Shown: piece by piece, positions 24,881 through 34,110 of the stretch | Layout of the letters: every line of letters starts with the position of its first letter | Position numbering within the stretch: position 1 is the stretch's first letter | NCBI GenBank assembly: GCA_041686855.1 | Contig: JAWLDA010000002.1 | Coordinates: forward strand, 62,001-126,000 | Source of the DNA: JAWLDA01 sp041686855 | GTDB lineage: Bacteria > Bacillota > Limnochordia > DTU080 > RSA5 | Length of the DNA stretch: 64,000 nt | Direction of reading: 5' to 3' | The notes under the pieces: model-generated | Told to the model about the DNA's origin: nothing | Databases searched by the model: none | Seen by the model: only the letters and a program-made list of their open reading frames with translations | Program-made: the position numbers and the translations under genes

Positions 24881-26185
24881 GTGAAAGCGCATCAATCCGA
24901 ACACTACTACTCTCGGTCCCGTGCCCGGATCGCCGGTGGAGTGAACTCCCCGTCTCGCTCTTACGACGCGGTTGGCGGCGGCGCTCCAGTCTTCATTCAT
25001 CGGGGCGAAGGCGCATACGTGTACGATGTGGACGGCAATGCATACATAGATTACTTGGGCGCCTACGGCGCCATGATCCTCGGCCACGCCCATCCGGCCG
25101 TGGTCGCGGCCGTCAACGACGCCGTCCGGTTGGGCACTGTTTACGGCACGCCCACTCCAGGTGAGGTAGAGTTGGCCGAACAGCTTACCGAAGCCGTCAA
25201 CGGATTGGAGTTGGTCCGCTTTACAGCAAGTGGCACCGAAGCGGTCATGACCGCGCTCAGAGTCGCCCGCGGTTACACCGGTCGTCACAAAGTCCTTAAG
25301 TTTGACGGCGCGTATCACGGCCATGCGGACCCGGTCCTCGTCTCGGCCGGCTCGGGATCGTCCACCCTTGGCATCGACGAGAGCCTCGGTGTGACCCCGG
25401 GCGTGCGCGGCGAGATCGTTTCAATCCCCTATAACGACCTCGAGTCGCTCGAGGCGGCATTCTCCCGCGTCGGCGATGAGTTGGCCTGCGTGCTGATCGA
25501 GCCCGTCGTCGGCAACTTCGGCATCGTCGTCCCCGACGAGGCGTTCATCCAGCGCGTGCACAGCCTCGCCGAGCGTCACGGCGCCCTCGTCATTTGGGAC
25601 GAGGTGATCACGGCGTTCCGCTTTCAGTATGGGTCGGTTGGCGAGCACTTTCAACTCACCCCGGACCTCATCACGTTGGGGAAGGTGATCGGCGGCGGCC
25701 TGCCCCTGGGCGCGTACGGGGGCCGCAAGGACGTCATGTCGGTCGTCGCGCCGCTCGGGGGGGTTTATCAAGACGGCACCCTGTCGGGGAACCCGCTCTC
25801 GACGGCAGCAGGGCGAGCCTGCCTACAGGAGCTGCGGGAGCCCGGTCTGTACGAGCGTCTCGATCGCCTGGGCGAACGACTGGCCACCGGTATCGAAGCA
25901 GCGGCCCGCAGCAAGGGGGTCACCCTCACCGTGGGCCGCTTTAAAGGGGCGATCAGTCCGTTCTTTCGTCCGTCGCCCTCCCGCTCGTTCTTAGAGACCG
26001 AAGCGACGCCCTCGGCGCATTTGACCCGCTTCTTTCGACTCCTGTTGGACCGCGGCATCATGACGGCGCCGTCCAAGTACGAAGCGTGGTTTATATCGGC
26101 CGTCCACACCACCGAGGAGATCGACCGGACCGTCGAGGCCGTAGAGGACGCCCTGGGCCAGATGGCAGCCGAAGGGCTGACGTAG
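24881..26185 (+). CDS. hemL: Glutamate-1-semialdehyde 2,1-aminomutase
   Basis: PLP enzyme that makes 5-aminolevulinate for tetrapyrroles. About 434 residues from the GTG at 24881, which follows GAGGAGG by nine bases; the longer frame from 24854 would include that site. Motifs are AGGVNSPSRSYD, FTASGTEAVMTALRVAR, FDGAYHGHADPVL and the PLP-binding Lys in LGKVIGGGLPLGAYGG. Divergent from the DUF5665 gene and convergent with ileS, with two bases between stop codons. Confidence 0.95.
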   Translation: MKAHQSEHYYSRSRARIAGGVNSPSRSYDAVGGGAPVFIHRGEGAYVYDVDGNAYIDYLGAYGAMILGHAHPAVVAAVNDAVRLGTVYGTPTPGEVELAEQLTEAVNGLELVRFTASGTEAVMTALRVARGYTGRHKVLKFDGAYHGHADPVLVSAGSGSSTLGIDESLGVTPGVRGEIVSIPYNDLESLEAAFSRVGDELACVLIEPVVGNFGIVVPDEAFIQRVHSLAERHGALVIWDEVITAFRFQYGSVGEHFQLTPDLITLGKVIGGGLPLGAYGGRKDVMSVVAPLGGVYQDGTLSGNPLSTAAGRACLQELREPGLYERLDRLGERLATGIEAAARSKGVTLTVGRFKGAISPFFRPSPSRSFLETEATPSAHLTRFFRLLLDRGIMTAPSKYEAWFISAVHTTEEIDRTVEAVEDALGQMAAEGLT

Positions 26186-26187
26186 CG

Positions 26188-28977
26188 TCAAGCGTCCTTC
26201 ACTTGAGTGACGACATCACGGCAGCGCGTACATAGCGCCGGATGATCGGTGTGATCGCCTACGCCGGGCGCATGGCGCCAGCAGCGATCGCACCGGTCGC
26301 CTTGGGCCCGACCGACACTCACCCGCAGGCCGGTCGCAACCTCCTCACCCGCGTCGTTCGCGCCCGTTGACGCTTCGATGTGCACCTCCGACACGATAAA
26401 TACATCGGGAAGCCCAGTCTCGTACTCCTTCAGAAGCGCATGCCAGACGGGGTCGGCATGCAACGTCACACTCGCCTCGGTAGAGCCGCCGATCACTTTC
26501 TCGCGTCGAGCTCCTTCGAGCGCCTGTGCGACACTGCGGCGCGCCGTCAACAGACGCTCCCACGTCCCGAGCAGCGCCTCGTCCTCTGCGGTAAGGGCGT
26601 CGGACTGCTGCCACATAGTAAAGTGCACGCTCTTAGCCTCTTTTAGAGCGTCGGGCATATGCTCCCACACTTCCTCAGAGGTGAAGACTAGGATCGGTGC
26701 GATCAGTTTGACCAGGTGCGTCAACACCTCCGCCATCGCCGTTTGAGCCGAACGTCGCGAGTGTGAAGCGGCCCCGTCGCAGTAGAGGCGGTCCTTGATC
26801 ACGTCGAGGTAAAAGCCGCCCATCTCAACCGCACAAAAGTTGTGCACGAGATGGTGAACCGTATGAAAGGCGTACTCCTGGTACCCCTTTATCGCTCGGG
26901 AAGCCAAACGGCGCACGTTGAGGACAGCCCATCGGTCAATCTCCCGCATCTCGTCCCATGCCACCTGGTCGCGGGTGACGTCAAAGTCGTGGAGATTGCC
27001 CAAAAGGAAGCGGCAGGTGTTGCGGATGCGCCGGTACACCTCGGCGATCTGCGCCAAGATCTCGTCCGAGACGCGAATGTCGCCGCGATAGTCGGCTGAC
27101 GACGCCCAGAGGCGTAGGATGTCCGCGCCGTACGTCTTCATCACATCCTCTGGCGCTGTCGTATTCCCTTCCGACTTGGACATCTTACGGCCGTCGCCGT
27201 CCACGATGAATCCGTGGGTAAGAACAGAGCGGTACGGAGGCGCTTTGCGGGTCGCCACCGCCGTCAACAAAGACGACTGAAACCAACCGCGGTGTTGGTC
27301 GCTCCCCTCCAGGTACATGTCGGCCGGCCATGTGAGATCGTCGCGCTCCTCCAAGACCGCGACGTGGCTCGAGCCGGAGTCGAACCAAACGTCCATGATA
27401 TCCTGCTCTTTCTCGAACTGCGTGTGGCCGCAGGACGCGCACGCCGTCCCCTCTGGCAAGATGCTCTCGGGCGACGTCGTGTACCACGCGTCGGAGCCCT
27501 CGTTACGGAAGAGCGTGGCTACGGCGCCAATGCTCTGAGGCGAGATCAGGGGCTCGCGGCAGGCGCTACAGTAAAAGATCGGAATGGGGACGCCCCATGC
27601 CCGCTGCCTCGAAATACACCAGTCGCTGCGGTCAGCGACCATGTTGCGAATCCGTTCGATGCCCCACGACGGAATCCACGTCACTTCGTCGATAGCGGCG
27701 AGCGCGTCGTTTCGAAAGCCCTCGACCGACGCAAACCACTGCTCGGTCGCCCGAAAGGCCACTGGGTTCTTACACCGCCAGCAGTATGGATACTGGTGCT
27801 CCACCTCCTCGAGCATCAGGAGGCTGCCGTCGGCTTTCATATCGGCGACGATTGCTTTGTTCGCCTCGCCCAGGCTCAGACCGACGTACTTTCCGGCCTC
27901 CTCAGTCATGCGCCCTTTCCCGTCGACAGGCGTCAGGATGTCGAGACCGTAGCGAACGCCGACTTCGTAGTCCTCCAAACCGTGCCCAGGGGCCGTGTGC
28001 ACGCAGCCAGTCCCCTGTTCCAGCGTCACGTGCTCCCCGAGGATCACCGGCGAGAGTCGGTCGATGAAAGGGTGCCTCGTAGTGACGCCTTCGAGCTCCC
28101 GCCCCTTAAAGCGGGCGATGACGTTCACCGTACCTAACTCCAACTTGGCCGCCGTCGCCAACGCGAGACCCTCTGCCAACACATACCGCCGCCCGGCGGC
28201 CTCGATCAAGACGTAATCGAGGTCCGGATGAACGGCGATCGCCAAGTTGGCCGGCAACGTCCACGGCGTCGTCGTCCAGATGATAAAGTCAGCCTCGTCC
28301 TCAAAGAGGCCTTTGGCATCTTTGACTCGAAACGCCACGTAGACTGACGGCGAGCGGTGATCATGATACTCGATCTCCGCCTCAGCCAAGGCAGTCTCGC
28401 AACTCGAACACCAGTGTACCGGCTTGAGTCCTTTATAGATGTACCCTTTCTCCGCCATCGCGCCGAAGAGCTCGATTTGACGCGCCTCGTACTCGTGCTC
28501 CAGAGTGAGGTAGGGTCGCTCCCAGTCGCCCCAAATGCCTAAGCGGCGGAACTCGTCCCGCTGTACGTCAACGTACCGGAGGGCATACTGGCGGCAGGCT
28601 TGCCGAAATGCGTACATGCCGCCCTCGTGTCGGAGCTCCTCCCCCTCTTCTTTCACCACTTGCAATTCGATAGGTAGGCCGTGCGTGTCCCACCCCGGCA
28701 CGTAAGGACTGCGGTACCCTTCCATTGACTTGGAGCGGACGACCATATCCTTCAGCACTTTATTGAGGGCGTGGCCAATGTGAATATGGCCGTTGGCGTA
28801 GGGTGGCCCGTCGTGCAAGACGAAGCTATCTCGCCCTTGCGCTCGACCAATCTCCTGCAAGGTCCGGTACGGATCCTCCTTGGCCCACACCTTGAGGCGT
28901 TGCGGCTCCCGCTCGCTTAAGCGGGCCCGCATAGGGAACTCGGTCTGTGGTAATTGCACTGTCTTTTTGTAATCCAT
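26188..28977 (-). CDS. ileS: Isoleucyl-tRNA synthetase
   Basis: Charges tRNA-Ile. About 929 residues from ATG 28977 (MDYKKTVQLPQTEFPMRA). Class I motifs: HIGH as NGHIHIGHALNK near residue 65 and KMSKS as GRKMSKSEGN. The editing domain includes TTTPWTLPANLA. The C-terminal zinc finger is CDRCWRHAPG with CTRCRD, as in Bacillus-type enzymes. AGCGGGTGG precedes the start. Expression should be under the T-box leader upstream. Confidence 0.97.
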   Translation of the reverse strand: MDYKKTVQLPQTEFPMRARLSEREPQRLKVWAKEDPYRTLQEIGRAQGRDSFVLHDGPPYANGHIHIGHALNKVLKDMVVRSKSMEGYRSPYVPGWDTHGLPIELQVVKEEGEELRHEGGMYAFRQACRQYALRYVDVQRDEFRRLGIWGDWERPYLTLEHEYEARQIELFGAMAEKGYIYKGLKPVHWCSSCETALAEAEIEYHDHRSPSVYVAFRVKDAKGLFEDEADFIIWTTTPWTLPANLAIAVHPDLDYVLIEAAGRRYVLAEGLALATAAKLELGTVNVIARFKGRELEGVTTRHPFIDRLSPVILGEHVTLEQGTGCVHTAPGHGLEDYEVGVRYGLDILTPVDGKGRMTEEAGKYVGLSLGEANKAIVADMKADGSLLMLEEVEHQYPYCWRCKNPVAFRATEQWFASVEGFRNDALAAIDEVTWIPSWGIERIRNMVADRSDWCISRQRAWGVPIPIFYCSACREPLISPQSIGAVATLFRNEGSDAWYTTSPESILPEGTACASCGHTQFEKEQDIMDVWFDSGSSHVAVLEERDDLTWPADMYLEGSDQHRGWFQSSLLTAVATRKAPPYRSVLTHGFIVDGDGRKMSKSEGNTTAPEDVMKTYGADILRLWASSADYRGDIRVSDEILAQIAEVYRRIRNTCRFLLGNLHDFDVTRDQVAWDEMREIDRWAVLNVRRLASRAIKGYQEYAFHTVHHLVHNFCAVEMGGFYLDVIKDRLYCDGAASHSRRSAQTAMAEVLTHLVKLIAPILVFTSEEVWEHMPDALKEAKSVHFTMWQQSDALTAEDEALLGTWERLLTARRSVAQALEGARREKVIGGSTEASVTLHADPVWHALLKEYETGLPDVFIVSEVHIEASTGANDAGEEVATGLRVSVGRAQGDRCDRCWRHAPGVGDHTDHPALCTRCRDVVTQVKDA

Positions 28978-29035
28978 CACTTCCACCCGCTTTCATCAAT
29001 CCAGTCGTTCACGTCGTTGGTCACGATCCGTACGC

Positions 29036-29330
29036 AAAAAGCGCCCGCCCTCTTTAATCGTCAACAAAGAGGACGAGCGCTTTAGCCCGCGGTACCACCT
29101 CGATTGGAACCGTACGACGGTTCCCCCTCGAAAGAATACGCCCATTAACGGTAGGGCTCCGGTCCAGCCTACTTCGGTGTAGCACCGTTTCGGTGGACGG
29201 CTACAAAGGTGATGGCTTCCGTCGACCGTCACCGCCGGACTCGCACTCTCACCGGCTCGCTGTGGTGACGCTGGGCGTCGCTCGGGCGTCCTTTGTCATC
29301 GCCACTTTAACTATGACGTGCTGCACATTA
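29036..29330 (-). promoter_or_regulatory. T-box leader of ileS
   Basis: The minus strand carries the T-box sequence AGGTGGTACCGCGGGC at 29085-29100. A 15-base stem with a T tail follows (29041-29080, then TTTTT), which is the terminator. Upstream, AAGCCATCACC puts an ATC isoleucine codon at 29211-29213 as the likely specifier. Uncharged tRNA-Ile would favour the antiterminator and turn ileS on. Confidence 0.93.
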
Positions 29331-29341
29331 AGATTTTTTAC

Positions 29342-29371
29342 ATTATACCCATCCGCCAAAATGAGGGTCAA
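29342..29371 (-). promoter_or_regulatory. Promoter of the ileS T-box transcript
   Basis: TTGACC (29366-29371), 18 bases, then a perfect TATAAT (29342-29347), about ten bases before the T-box leader. Confidence 0.8.
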
Positions 29372-29395
29372 GGAGATTCACGAGATGCCGCGACA

Positions 29396-29427
29396 CGAAA
29401 AAGACGCCCAGCCAAAAGCGGGGCGTC
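29396..29427 (-). terminator. Intrinsic terminator after the 54-residue gene
   Basis: On the minus strand GACGCCCCGC pairs with GCTGGGCGTC (one mismatch) across a short loop, followed by TTTTT. It sits about 30 bases after the stop of the small gene at 29460 and separates it from the ileS promoter. Confidence 0.75.
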
Positions 29428-29459
29428 AATCGTTAAGGCAACGGATGCAAGCGTGCGCC

Positions 29460-29624
29460 TTAAGCGACGCTCTCCTGCACGTCGTGGGCTACGTACTCGT
29501 CAAGTTGGGCGTCGACCTCTGCGAAGAGGCGCTCAAACTCCTTTGAATCCCGATCGGTTTCGAGCAGACGCATGAACTTCTCCTGCAACGCTTTCATACT
29601 CTCGGTCTCAACGAATGTCGCCAT
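29460..29624 (-). CDS. Small helical protein, 54 residues
   Basis: Unrecognised. MATFVETESMKALQEKF, then a predicted long helix rich in Leu, Glu and Asp (ERLFAEVDAQLDEYV) and a short acidic tail. AAAGGG lies upstream; an in-frame ATG two codons earlier (29630) is also possible. It has its own terminator, and the composition is clearly protein-like, so I consider it real. The acidic, leucine-spaced helix would suit a small coiled-coil or regulatory partner. Confidence 0.65.
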   Translation of the reverse strand: MATFVETESMKALQEKFMRLLETDRDSKEFERLFAEVDAQLDEYVAHDVQESVA

Positions 29625-29770
29625 ATGCATCGCACCCTTTCGTTGTGAGACTCCTGCCTACATCAACCATCACGAACACGAATCGTTCGACGATTTTCTA
29701 GACGCTGACGTCAAAATACGACAGATCCCACGACATTCCTTTAAGGGAGCGCAAATAAAACGGAAGAATT

Positions 29771-30589
29771 TCACATCGTTTCGACATACCGCCGGACATA
29801 ATCTCGAAGTGTGTCGCCTCGCAGCCCCATTCGGGTCGATTCTAAGGTGAGAACGTCGTTGGTTTGGACGTTGCCCAAGTTTGCGTTGATGCCGACACGG
29901 CGCAACCAGTACTGCTGTTGCGATGTGATGGGCGCCTCCCACATCAACCGAGCCGGATCCGAGACGCCCGCCAAGATTCCGTCGACCAACGCCTCACGCG
30001 GACTGCCATCGTCGTTGTACACCCCGACACCCCGGCCAGAGTCGCGTCCTTCGATGATGACACACTCAGCTCCCCACTCCAAATCCTCTTCGACCTGGCG
30101 CACGACGTTCGTGGTATCCATCTGGGCATTCCGGTCTTTCTTCCCAACCTCGGAGACGACGCGCAGGCCGATCGATCGCGCTGTCTCGATGAGTCGCCGA
30201 CGTCGAAAACGACTCAGCTCCACCGTTCCCTCGGAGACTTCGATACCGGTGAAGCCTAATTCGCAAGCACGCTCAAAGAACGCTTCCGCCCTTCCTTGGA
30301 CCCCGGCAAGCTCAAGCAAGGTGCCCCCCGGGTAGACGTCGACCCCGTGGTTTCGAATCTCCTGCAGTTTTGCGTTCAACAAGTGCGTGCCGTATAAGAC
30401 CGAGCTGCCAAAGGCCAGTTTAACAAAGTCGATATAGGGAGCACACACGCCGAGGAGGTCCCTCGTCTCGTAGAGGCCGAGGCCCTTGTCAATCACCATC
30501 GTCAGGCCGCGCGCTCTTGGCTTCGCCTCGCGCTCCTCCACCGGTGGGAGAGCGCATTTAGCCCACGGATTTTCGCGTGTTTGGTCCAA
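29771..30589 (-). CDS. Phosphosulfolactate synthase (ComA/YitD family)
   Basis: Adds sulfite to phosphoenolpyruvate to give phosphosulfolactate. In Bacillus-type spore formers this leads to sulfolactate in spores; in archaea it leads to coenzyme M. About 272 residues from the TTG at 30589, eight bases after AAGAGGAG. Characteristic segments are VIDKGLGLYETRDLLG, DFVKLAFGSSVLY, GFTGIEVSEGTVEL, SEVGKKD and CVIIEGRDSGRGVGVY. A sporulation-type promoter may lie upstream (30700-30727). The other sulfolactate genes (ComB, ComC) are not in the window. Confidence 0.9.
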   Translation of the reverse strand: MDQTRENPWAKCALPPVEEREAKPRARGLTMVIDKGLGLYETRDLLGVCAPYIDFVKLAFGSSVLYGTHLLNAKLQEIRNHGVDVYPGGTLLELAGVQGRAEAFFERACELGFTGIEVSEGTVELSRFRRRRLIETARSIGLRVVSEVGKKDRNAQMDTTNVVRQVEEDLEWGAECVIIEGRDSGRGVGVYNDDGSPREALVDGILAGVSDPARLMWEAPITSQQQYWLRRVGINANLGNVQTNDVLTLESTRMGLRGDTLRDYVRRYVETM

Positions 30590-30699
30590 AGAGATCACTC
30601 CTCTTGAGAATGTTGCTGCACTTCCTCGAACCACTTGCGACCCTTCGATAGGGTTGGGAGCGTGGCGTGGCGGCAGACAACGTCGGATCGAATCAGTGC

Positions 30700-30727
30700 T
30701 ATGGTATGAGGCTTACCGAGAGTGTGT
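30700..30727 (-). promoter_or_regulatory. Possible sporulation (sigma-E/sigma-K) promoter for comA
   Basis: The minus strand contains CATACCATA (30700-30708), which fits both the sigma-E -10 (CATACnnT) and the sigma-K -10 (CATAnnnTA). GAAC at 30726-30729 places an AC seventeen bases upstream, as sigma-K promoters require. No sigma-E -35 is obvious. Confidence 0.4.
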
Positions 30728-30819
30728 TCCCCGGCGCATTGCCGCATAATACTTGACATGGTAGACTGTGGGTGTTTGAAAGTTGTGACATCTCTTTGGA
30801 ATCTAGGAGGGTGAGCATC

Positions 30820-31749
30820 GTGGCGAGAAGCAAGATCACGATCGTCGGCGCAGGGAACGTCGGCGCCACGGCAGCGCACTGGGTCGCGGCAAAAGAGTTG
30901 GGAGACATCGTGCTCGTCGACGTCGTCGAGGGCGTCCCCCAGGGGAAGGCCCTCGATCTGGCCGAAGCGGGACCGGTGGAAGGATTTGACGCCCGGATCA
31001 TTGGCACCAACGGGTACGATGAGACCGAGGGCTCGGACGTCGCCGTCATCACCGCAGGCATTGCGCGCAAGCCGGGTATGAGCCGAGACGACCTCCTCAA
31101 GACAAACTACAAGATTGTCACTGAGGTCGTCCAAAACATCGTCGCAAAATCGCCGAACGCCTTCATTATCGTTGTGAGCAATCCGGTCGACGTAATGACG
31201 TACGTGGCGCTTAAGGAGAGCGGGCTGCCCAAACACCAAGTGATGGGTCAGGCCGGCGTCCTCGACTCGACGCGTTTTCGCACCTTTATTGCCATGGAGC
31301 TTGGTATCTCCGTGGAGGACGTCAGCGCCTTCGTCATGGGTGCGCACGGCGACTCGATGGTACCCTTGGTACGGTACAGCTACGCCGGTGGGATTCCCAT
31401 CGAGACGCTCATTCCCAAGGAACGTCTGGACGCCATCGTTGATCGCACGCGTCACGGTGGAGGCGAGATTGTCAGCCTCCTCAAGACGGGGAGTGCTTAC
31501 TATGCTCCGGGCGCGGCGGCAACCCAGATGGTTGAAGCGATCGTCAAGGATAAGAAGCGAATCCTCCCGGCCATCGCCTATTTGGAAGGTGAGTACGGCC
31601 AACGCGAAGTGTGCGCTGGGGTACCAATCGTCCTCGGAGCGGGAGGTGTCGAGCGCGTCCTGGAGATCGATTTGACCGAGGAAGAGCGGGCGGCCTTCCA
31701 ACAGTCGGTCGACGCGGTGCGGGGCCCCCTCTCGGTTCTCAATCTCTAA
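30820..31749 (+). CDS. mdh: Malate dehydrogenase (LDH-like type)
   Basis: NAD-dependent oxidation of malate to oxaloacetate. 309 residues from the GTG at 30820, nine bases after AGGAGG. It has the Rossmann motif IVGAGNVGATAA, the Asp after it (VLVDVVEG) for NAD, the substrate loop IARKPGMSRDDLL whose Arg favours malate over lactate, and MGAHGDSMVPL with the catalytic His. In Bacillus mdh follows citZ and icd; here it stands alone, divergent from comA. Confidence 0.95.
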   Translation: MARSKITIVGAGNVGATAAHWVAAKELGDIVLVDVVEGVPQGKALDLAEAGPVEGFDARIIGTNGYDETEGSDVAVITAGIARKPGMSRDDLLKTNYKIVTEVVQNIVAKSPNAFIIVVSNPVDVMTYVALKESGLPKHQVMGQAGVLDSTRFRTFIAMELGISVEDVSAFVMGAHGDSMVPLVRYSYAGGIPIETLIPKERLDAIVDRTRHGGGEIVSLLKTGSAYYAPGAAATQMVEAIVKDKKRILPAIAYLEGEYGQREVCAGVPIVLGAGGVERVLEIDLTEEERAAFQQSVDAVRGPLSVLNL

Positions 31750-31810
31750 GTCACCCCCCCGCCAACGCGCAAGCGTCATAGAGAGAGCAGGAAAACCTGC
31801 AAAATCCTGC

Positions 31811-31840
31811 TTGACACTGTTCCAGAAATGGATATATTAA
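31811..31840 (+). promoter_or_regulatory. groESL promoter
   Basis: TTGACA at 31811-31816 with an AT-rich -10 region (TATATTAA, 31833-31840), ending a few bases before the CIRCE operator. Confidence 0.75.
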
Positions 31841-31847
31841 TATCTGG

Positions 31848-31872
31848 TAGCACTCACAGACCGCGAGTGCTA
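31848..31872 (+). promoter_or_regulatory. CIRCE element (HrcA operator)
   Basis: TAGCACTC, nine bases, GAGTGCTA: the classic inverted repeat bound by HrcA, here in the 5' untranslated region of groES. Predicts heat induction through HrcA. Confidence 0.95.
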
Positions 31873-31917
31873 ACAACCCAAACACATAAAACAACACCTC
31901 ATCAAGGGGGGAGAAAC

Positions 31918-32205
31918 ATGACGCTGAAACCATTGGGAGACAGAGTCGTCGTCAAGGCCATCGAGGAAGAGGAGAAGACTGCCGGAGGCATCGTCCTTCC
32001 TGATACGGCCAAGGAGAAGCCGCAGAAAGGCGAGGTCGTCGCTGTAGGCAGTGGCAAGCTCCTCGACAACGGCGAGCGTGTCGCTTTGGAGGTCTCCGTC
32101 GGCGACAAGGTGATCTTCGCCAAGTATGGCGGCACCGAAGTGAAAGTGGACGGCGCCGAGTACCTCATCCTGCGTGAAAGCGACATTCTAGCCGTCTCGC
32201 AGTAA
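31918..32205 (+). CDS. groES: Co-chaperonin GroES
   Basis: 95-residue lid of the GroEL folding chamber. Begins MTLKPLGDRVVVKAIEEEEK and includes the mobile loop TAGGIVLPDTAKEKPQKGEV and the C-terminal EYLILRESDILAV. GGGGGGAGAAAC precedes the ATG. Confidence 0.98.
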   Translation: MTLKPLGDRVVVKAIEEEEKTAGGIVLPDTAKEKPQKGEVVAVGSGKLLDNGERVALEVSVGDKVIFAKYGGTEVKVDGAEYLILRESDILAVSQ

Positions 32206-32270
32206 TCAGGCACGCTGCGCAATACCTCACTAAAGTTTGAACGATTACTACGTGTAAGGAGGCGTACCCT

Positions 32271-33887
32271 ATGGCAGCAAAACAACTCGCGTTCGACTCC
32301 GAAGCGCGACGCGCCCTTGAGCGGGGCGTCAACACGGTTGCGAACGCCGTTAAGGTGACATTGGGACCCAAAGGTCGCAACGTCGTCCTCGAGAGAAAGT
32401 ATGGTTCCCCCGTCATCACCAAGGACGGAGTGACAGTCGCCAAGGAGGTCGAGCTCTCCGACCCGTACGAGAACATGGGCGCTCAGCTCTGCAAAGAGGT
32501 CGCGTCCAAGACCAACGATGTCGCCGGTGACGGTACCACAACCGCGACGGTGTTGGCACAGGCCATCGTCCTCGAGGGTCTAAAGAACGTCGCCGCCGGC
32601 GCCAACCCCATGCTTCTCAAGAAAGGGATCGACCTAGCTGTAGAAGAGGCTGTTGCCGAGATTAAAAAGTTGGCGATCACCCTCGAGGGTAAAGAGGATA
32701 TCGCCCACGTTGCCTCCATCGCCGGTAACGACACTGAGATCGGCCAACTCGTCGCCGACGCCATGGACAAGGTCGGCAAAGACGGTGTCATCACGGTCGA
32801 AGAGGCGAAAGGGACCAGCACATCCGTCGAGATCGTCGAGGGTATGGAGTTTGACAAGGGTTATATCTCCCCCTACTTTGTAACCAACTCCGAGACCATG
32901 GAAGCGGTCCTTGACGATCCCTATATCCTGATTCACGAGAAGAAGATTTCAAACATCCAGGAGCTCCTCCCCCTCCTCGAGAAGGTCGTCCAATCCGGCC
33001 GACCGTTGCTCATCATCGCCGAGGACGTCGAGGGCGAGGCGTTGCCGACCATCGTCGTCAACAAGATCCGCGGAACCCTCAACGTCGCTGCCGTCAAGGC
33101 TCCCGGCTTTGGTGATCGCCGCAAGGCGATGCTCGAGGATATCGCGATCCTCACCGGTGGTCAGTTCATCTCTGAGGACCTGGGAACCAAGCTCGAGAAT
33201 GTCACGCTCGATATGCTCGGCCAAGCGCGCCGTGTCCAAATCACCAAGGAGGACACGACGATCATCGACGGCAAGGGCGACAAGAAAGCCGTCACCGGTC
33301 GCGTTGAGCTGATCAAAAAGCAGATCGAAGAGACCGACTCGGACTACGATCGTGAGAAGCTCCAAGAGCGTCTGGCGAAACTGGCCGGCGGCGTCGCCGT
33401 CATTCAGGTGGGCGCGTCGACCGAGACCGAGCTCAAGGAGAAGAAGCATCGTGTCGAGGACGCAGTGCACGCTACCCGTGCAGCCGTTGAGGAGGGCATC
33501 GTCGCCGGCGGTGGCACCACCCTCATCAACATCATCCCTGCGCTCGACAGAGTGAAAGCCGAAGGCGATGCGGCCGTCGGTGTCAACATCGTCCGCCGCG
33601 CCCTCACCGAGCCGCTGCGGCAGATTGCATACAACGCGGGTCACGAGGGCTCCGTCATCGTCGAGCGTGTCAAGAATGAGAAGCAGGGCGTCGGCTTCAA
33701 CGCCGCCACCGAGAGCTTCACCGACATGGTGAAGGCGGGAATCGTCGACCCAGCCAAGGTGACGCGCACAGCTTTGCAAAACGCGGCGAGCATCGCAGCC
33801 ATGTTGCTCACCACCGAGGCCGTCATCTCCGAGGTTCCCAAAAAGGAGAAGGCGCCTGCCATGCCCGCTGGGGACATGGACTTCTAA
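32271..33887 (+). CDS. groEL: Chaperonin GroEL
   Basis: 538-residue 60-kDa chaperonin. VTLGPKGRNVVLERKYGSP and AGDGTTTATVLAQAI form the ATP site, with GVAVIQVGASTETELKEKK and AAVEEGIVAGGGTTL further on. The C-terminus ends MPAGDMDF rather than in the usual Gly-Gly-Met repeats. AGGAGG upstream of ATG. Single operon with groES. Confidence 0.98.
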   Translation: MAAKQLAFDSEARRALERGVNTVANAVKVTLGPKGRNVVLERKYGSPVITKDGVTVAKEVELSDPYENMGAQLCKEVASKTNDVAGDGTTTATVLAQAIVLEGLKNVAAGANPMLLKKGIDLAVEEAVAEIKKLAITLEGKEDIAHVASIAGNDTEIGQLVADAMDKVGKDGVITVEEAKGTSTSVEIVEGMEFDKGYISPYFVTNSETMEAVLDDPYILIHEKKISNIQELLPLLEKVVQSGRPLLIIAEDVEGEALPTIVVNKIRGTLNVAAVKAPGFGDRRKAMLEDIAILTGGQFISEDLGTKLENVTLDMLGQARRVQITKEDTTIIDGKGDKKAVTGRVELIKKQIEETDSDYDREKLQERLAKLAGGVAVIQVGASTETELKEKKHRVEDAVHATRAAVEEGIVAGGGTTLINIIPALDRVKAEGDAAVGVNIVRRALTEPLRQIAYNAGHEGSVIVERVKNEKQGVGFNAATESFTDMVKAGIVDPAKVTRTALQNAASIAAMLLTTEAVISEVPKKEKAPAMPAGDMDF

Positions 33888-33902
33888 GATCGAATTCGAT
33901 GT

Positions 33903-33934
33903 GAGACGAACGGAAGGCTACTTCCGTTCGTCTC
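33903..33934 (+). terminator. groESL terminator
   Basis: Perfect 14-base-pair stem GAGACGAACGGAAG / CTTCCGTTCGTCTC with a GCTA loop, then ATTTAT, 15 bases after groEL. Confidence 0.88.
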
Positions 33935-33942
33935 ATTTATAG

Positions 33943-33971
33943 TTGACAAGCCTGCTCAAAGCGGCTATAAT
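33943..33971 (+). promoter_or_regulatory. Promoter of tRNA-Leu(GAG)
   Basis: TTGACA, 17 bases, TATAAT: a consensus sigma-A promoter 45 bases before the mature tRNA. Confidence 0.9.
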
Positions 33972-34016
33972 GTGAACGTTGGTTTTATGAGTTTCACAGA
34001 CGTTACAACCGAATGA

Positions 34017-34103
34017 GCCCGGGTGGCGGAATTGGCAGACGCGCATGGTTGAGGGCCATGTGGGGTAACACTCGTGCGGGTTCAACTCCCGCCCCGGGCA
34101 CCA
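34017..34103 (+). tRNA. tRNA-Leu (anticodon GAG)
   Basis: Acceptor arms GCCCGGG / CCCGGGC with encoded CCA. The anticodon loop TTGAGGG on a CATGG/CCATG stem gives GAG. The long variable arm (about 34056-34077) is typical of leucine tRNA, and the T loop is GGTTCAACTCC. Confidence 0.97.
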
Positions 34104-34110
34104 AGTATTT

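Noticed and set aside
30755..30790. TTGACA in the comA-mdh gap as the mdh promoter
   Set aside because: The -35 is perfect, but no acceptable -10 hexamer lies 16-19 bases downstream.
31787..31800. GCAGG/CCTGC hairpin after mdh as a terminator
   Set aside because: Five base pairs and no T tract; it is also immediately upstream of the groESL promoter. Too weak to call.
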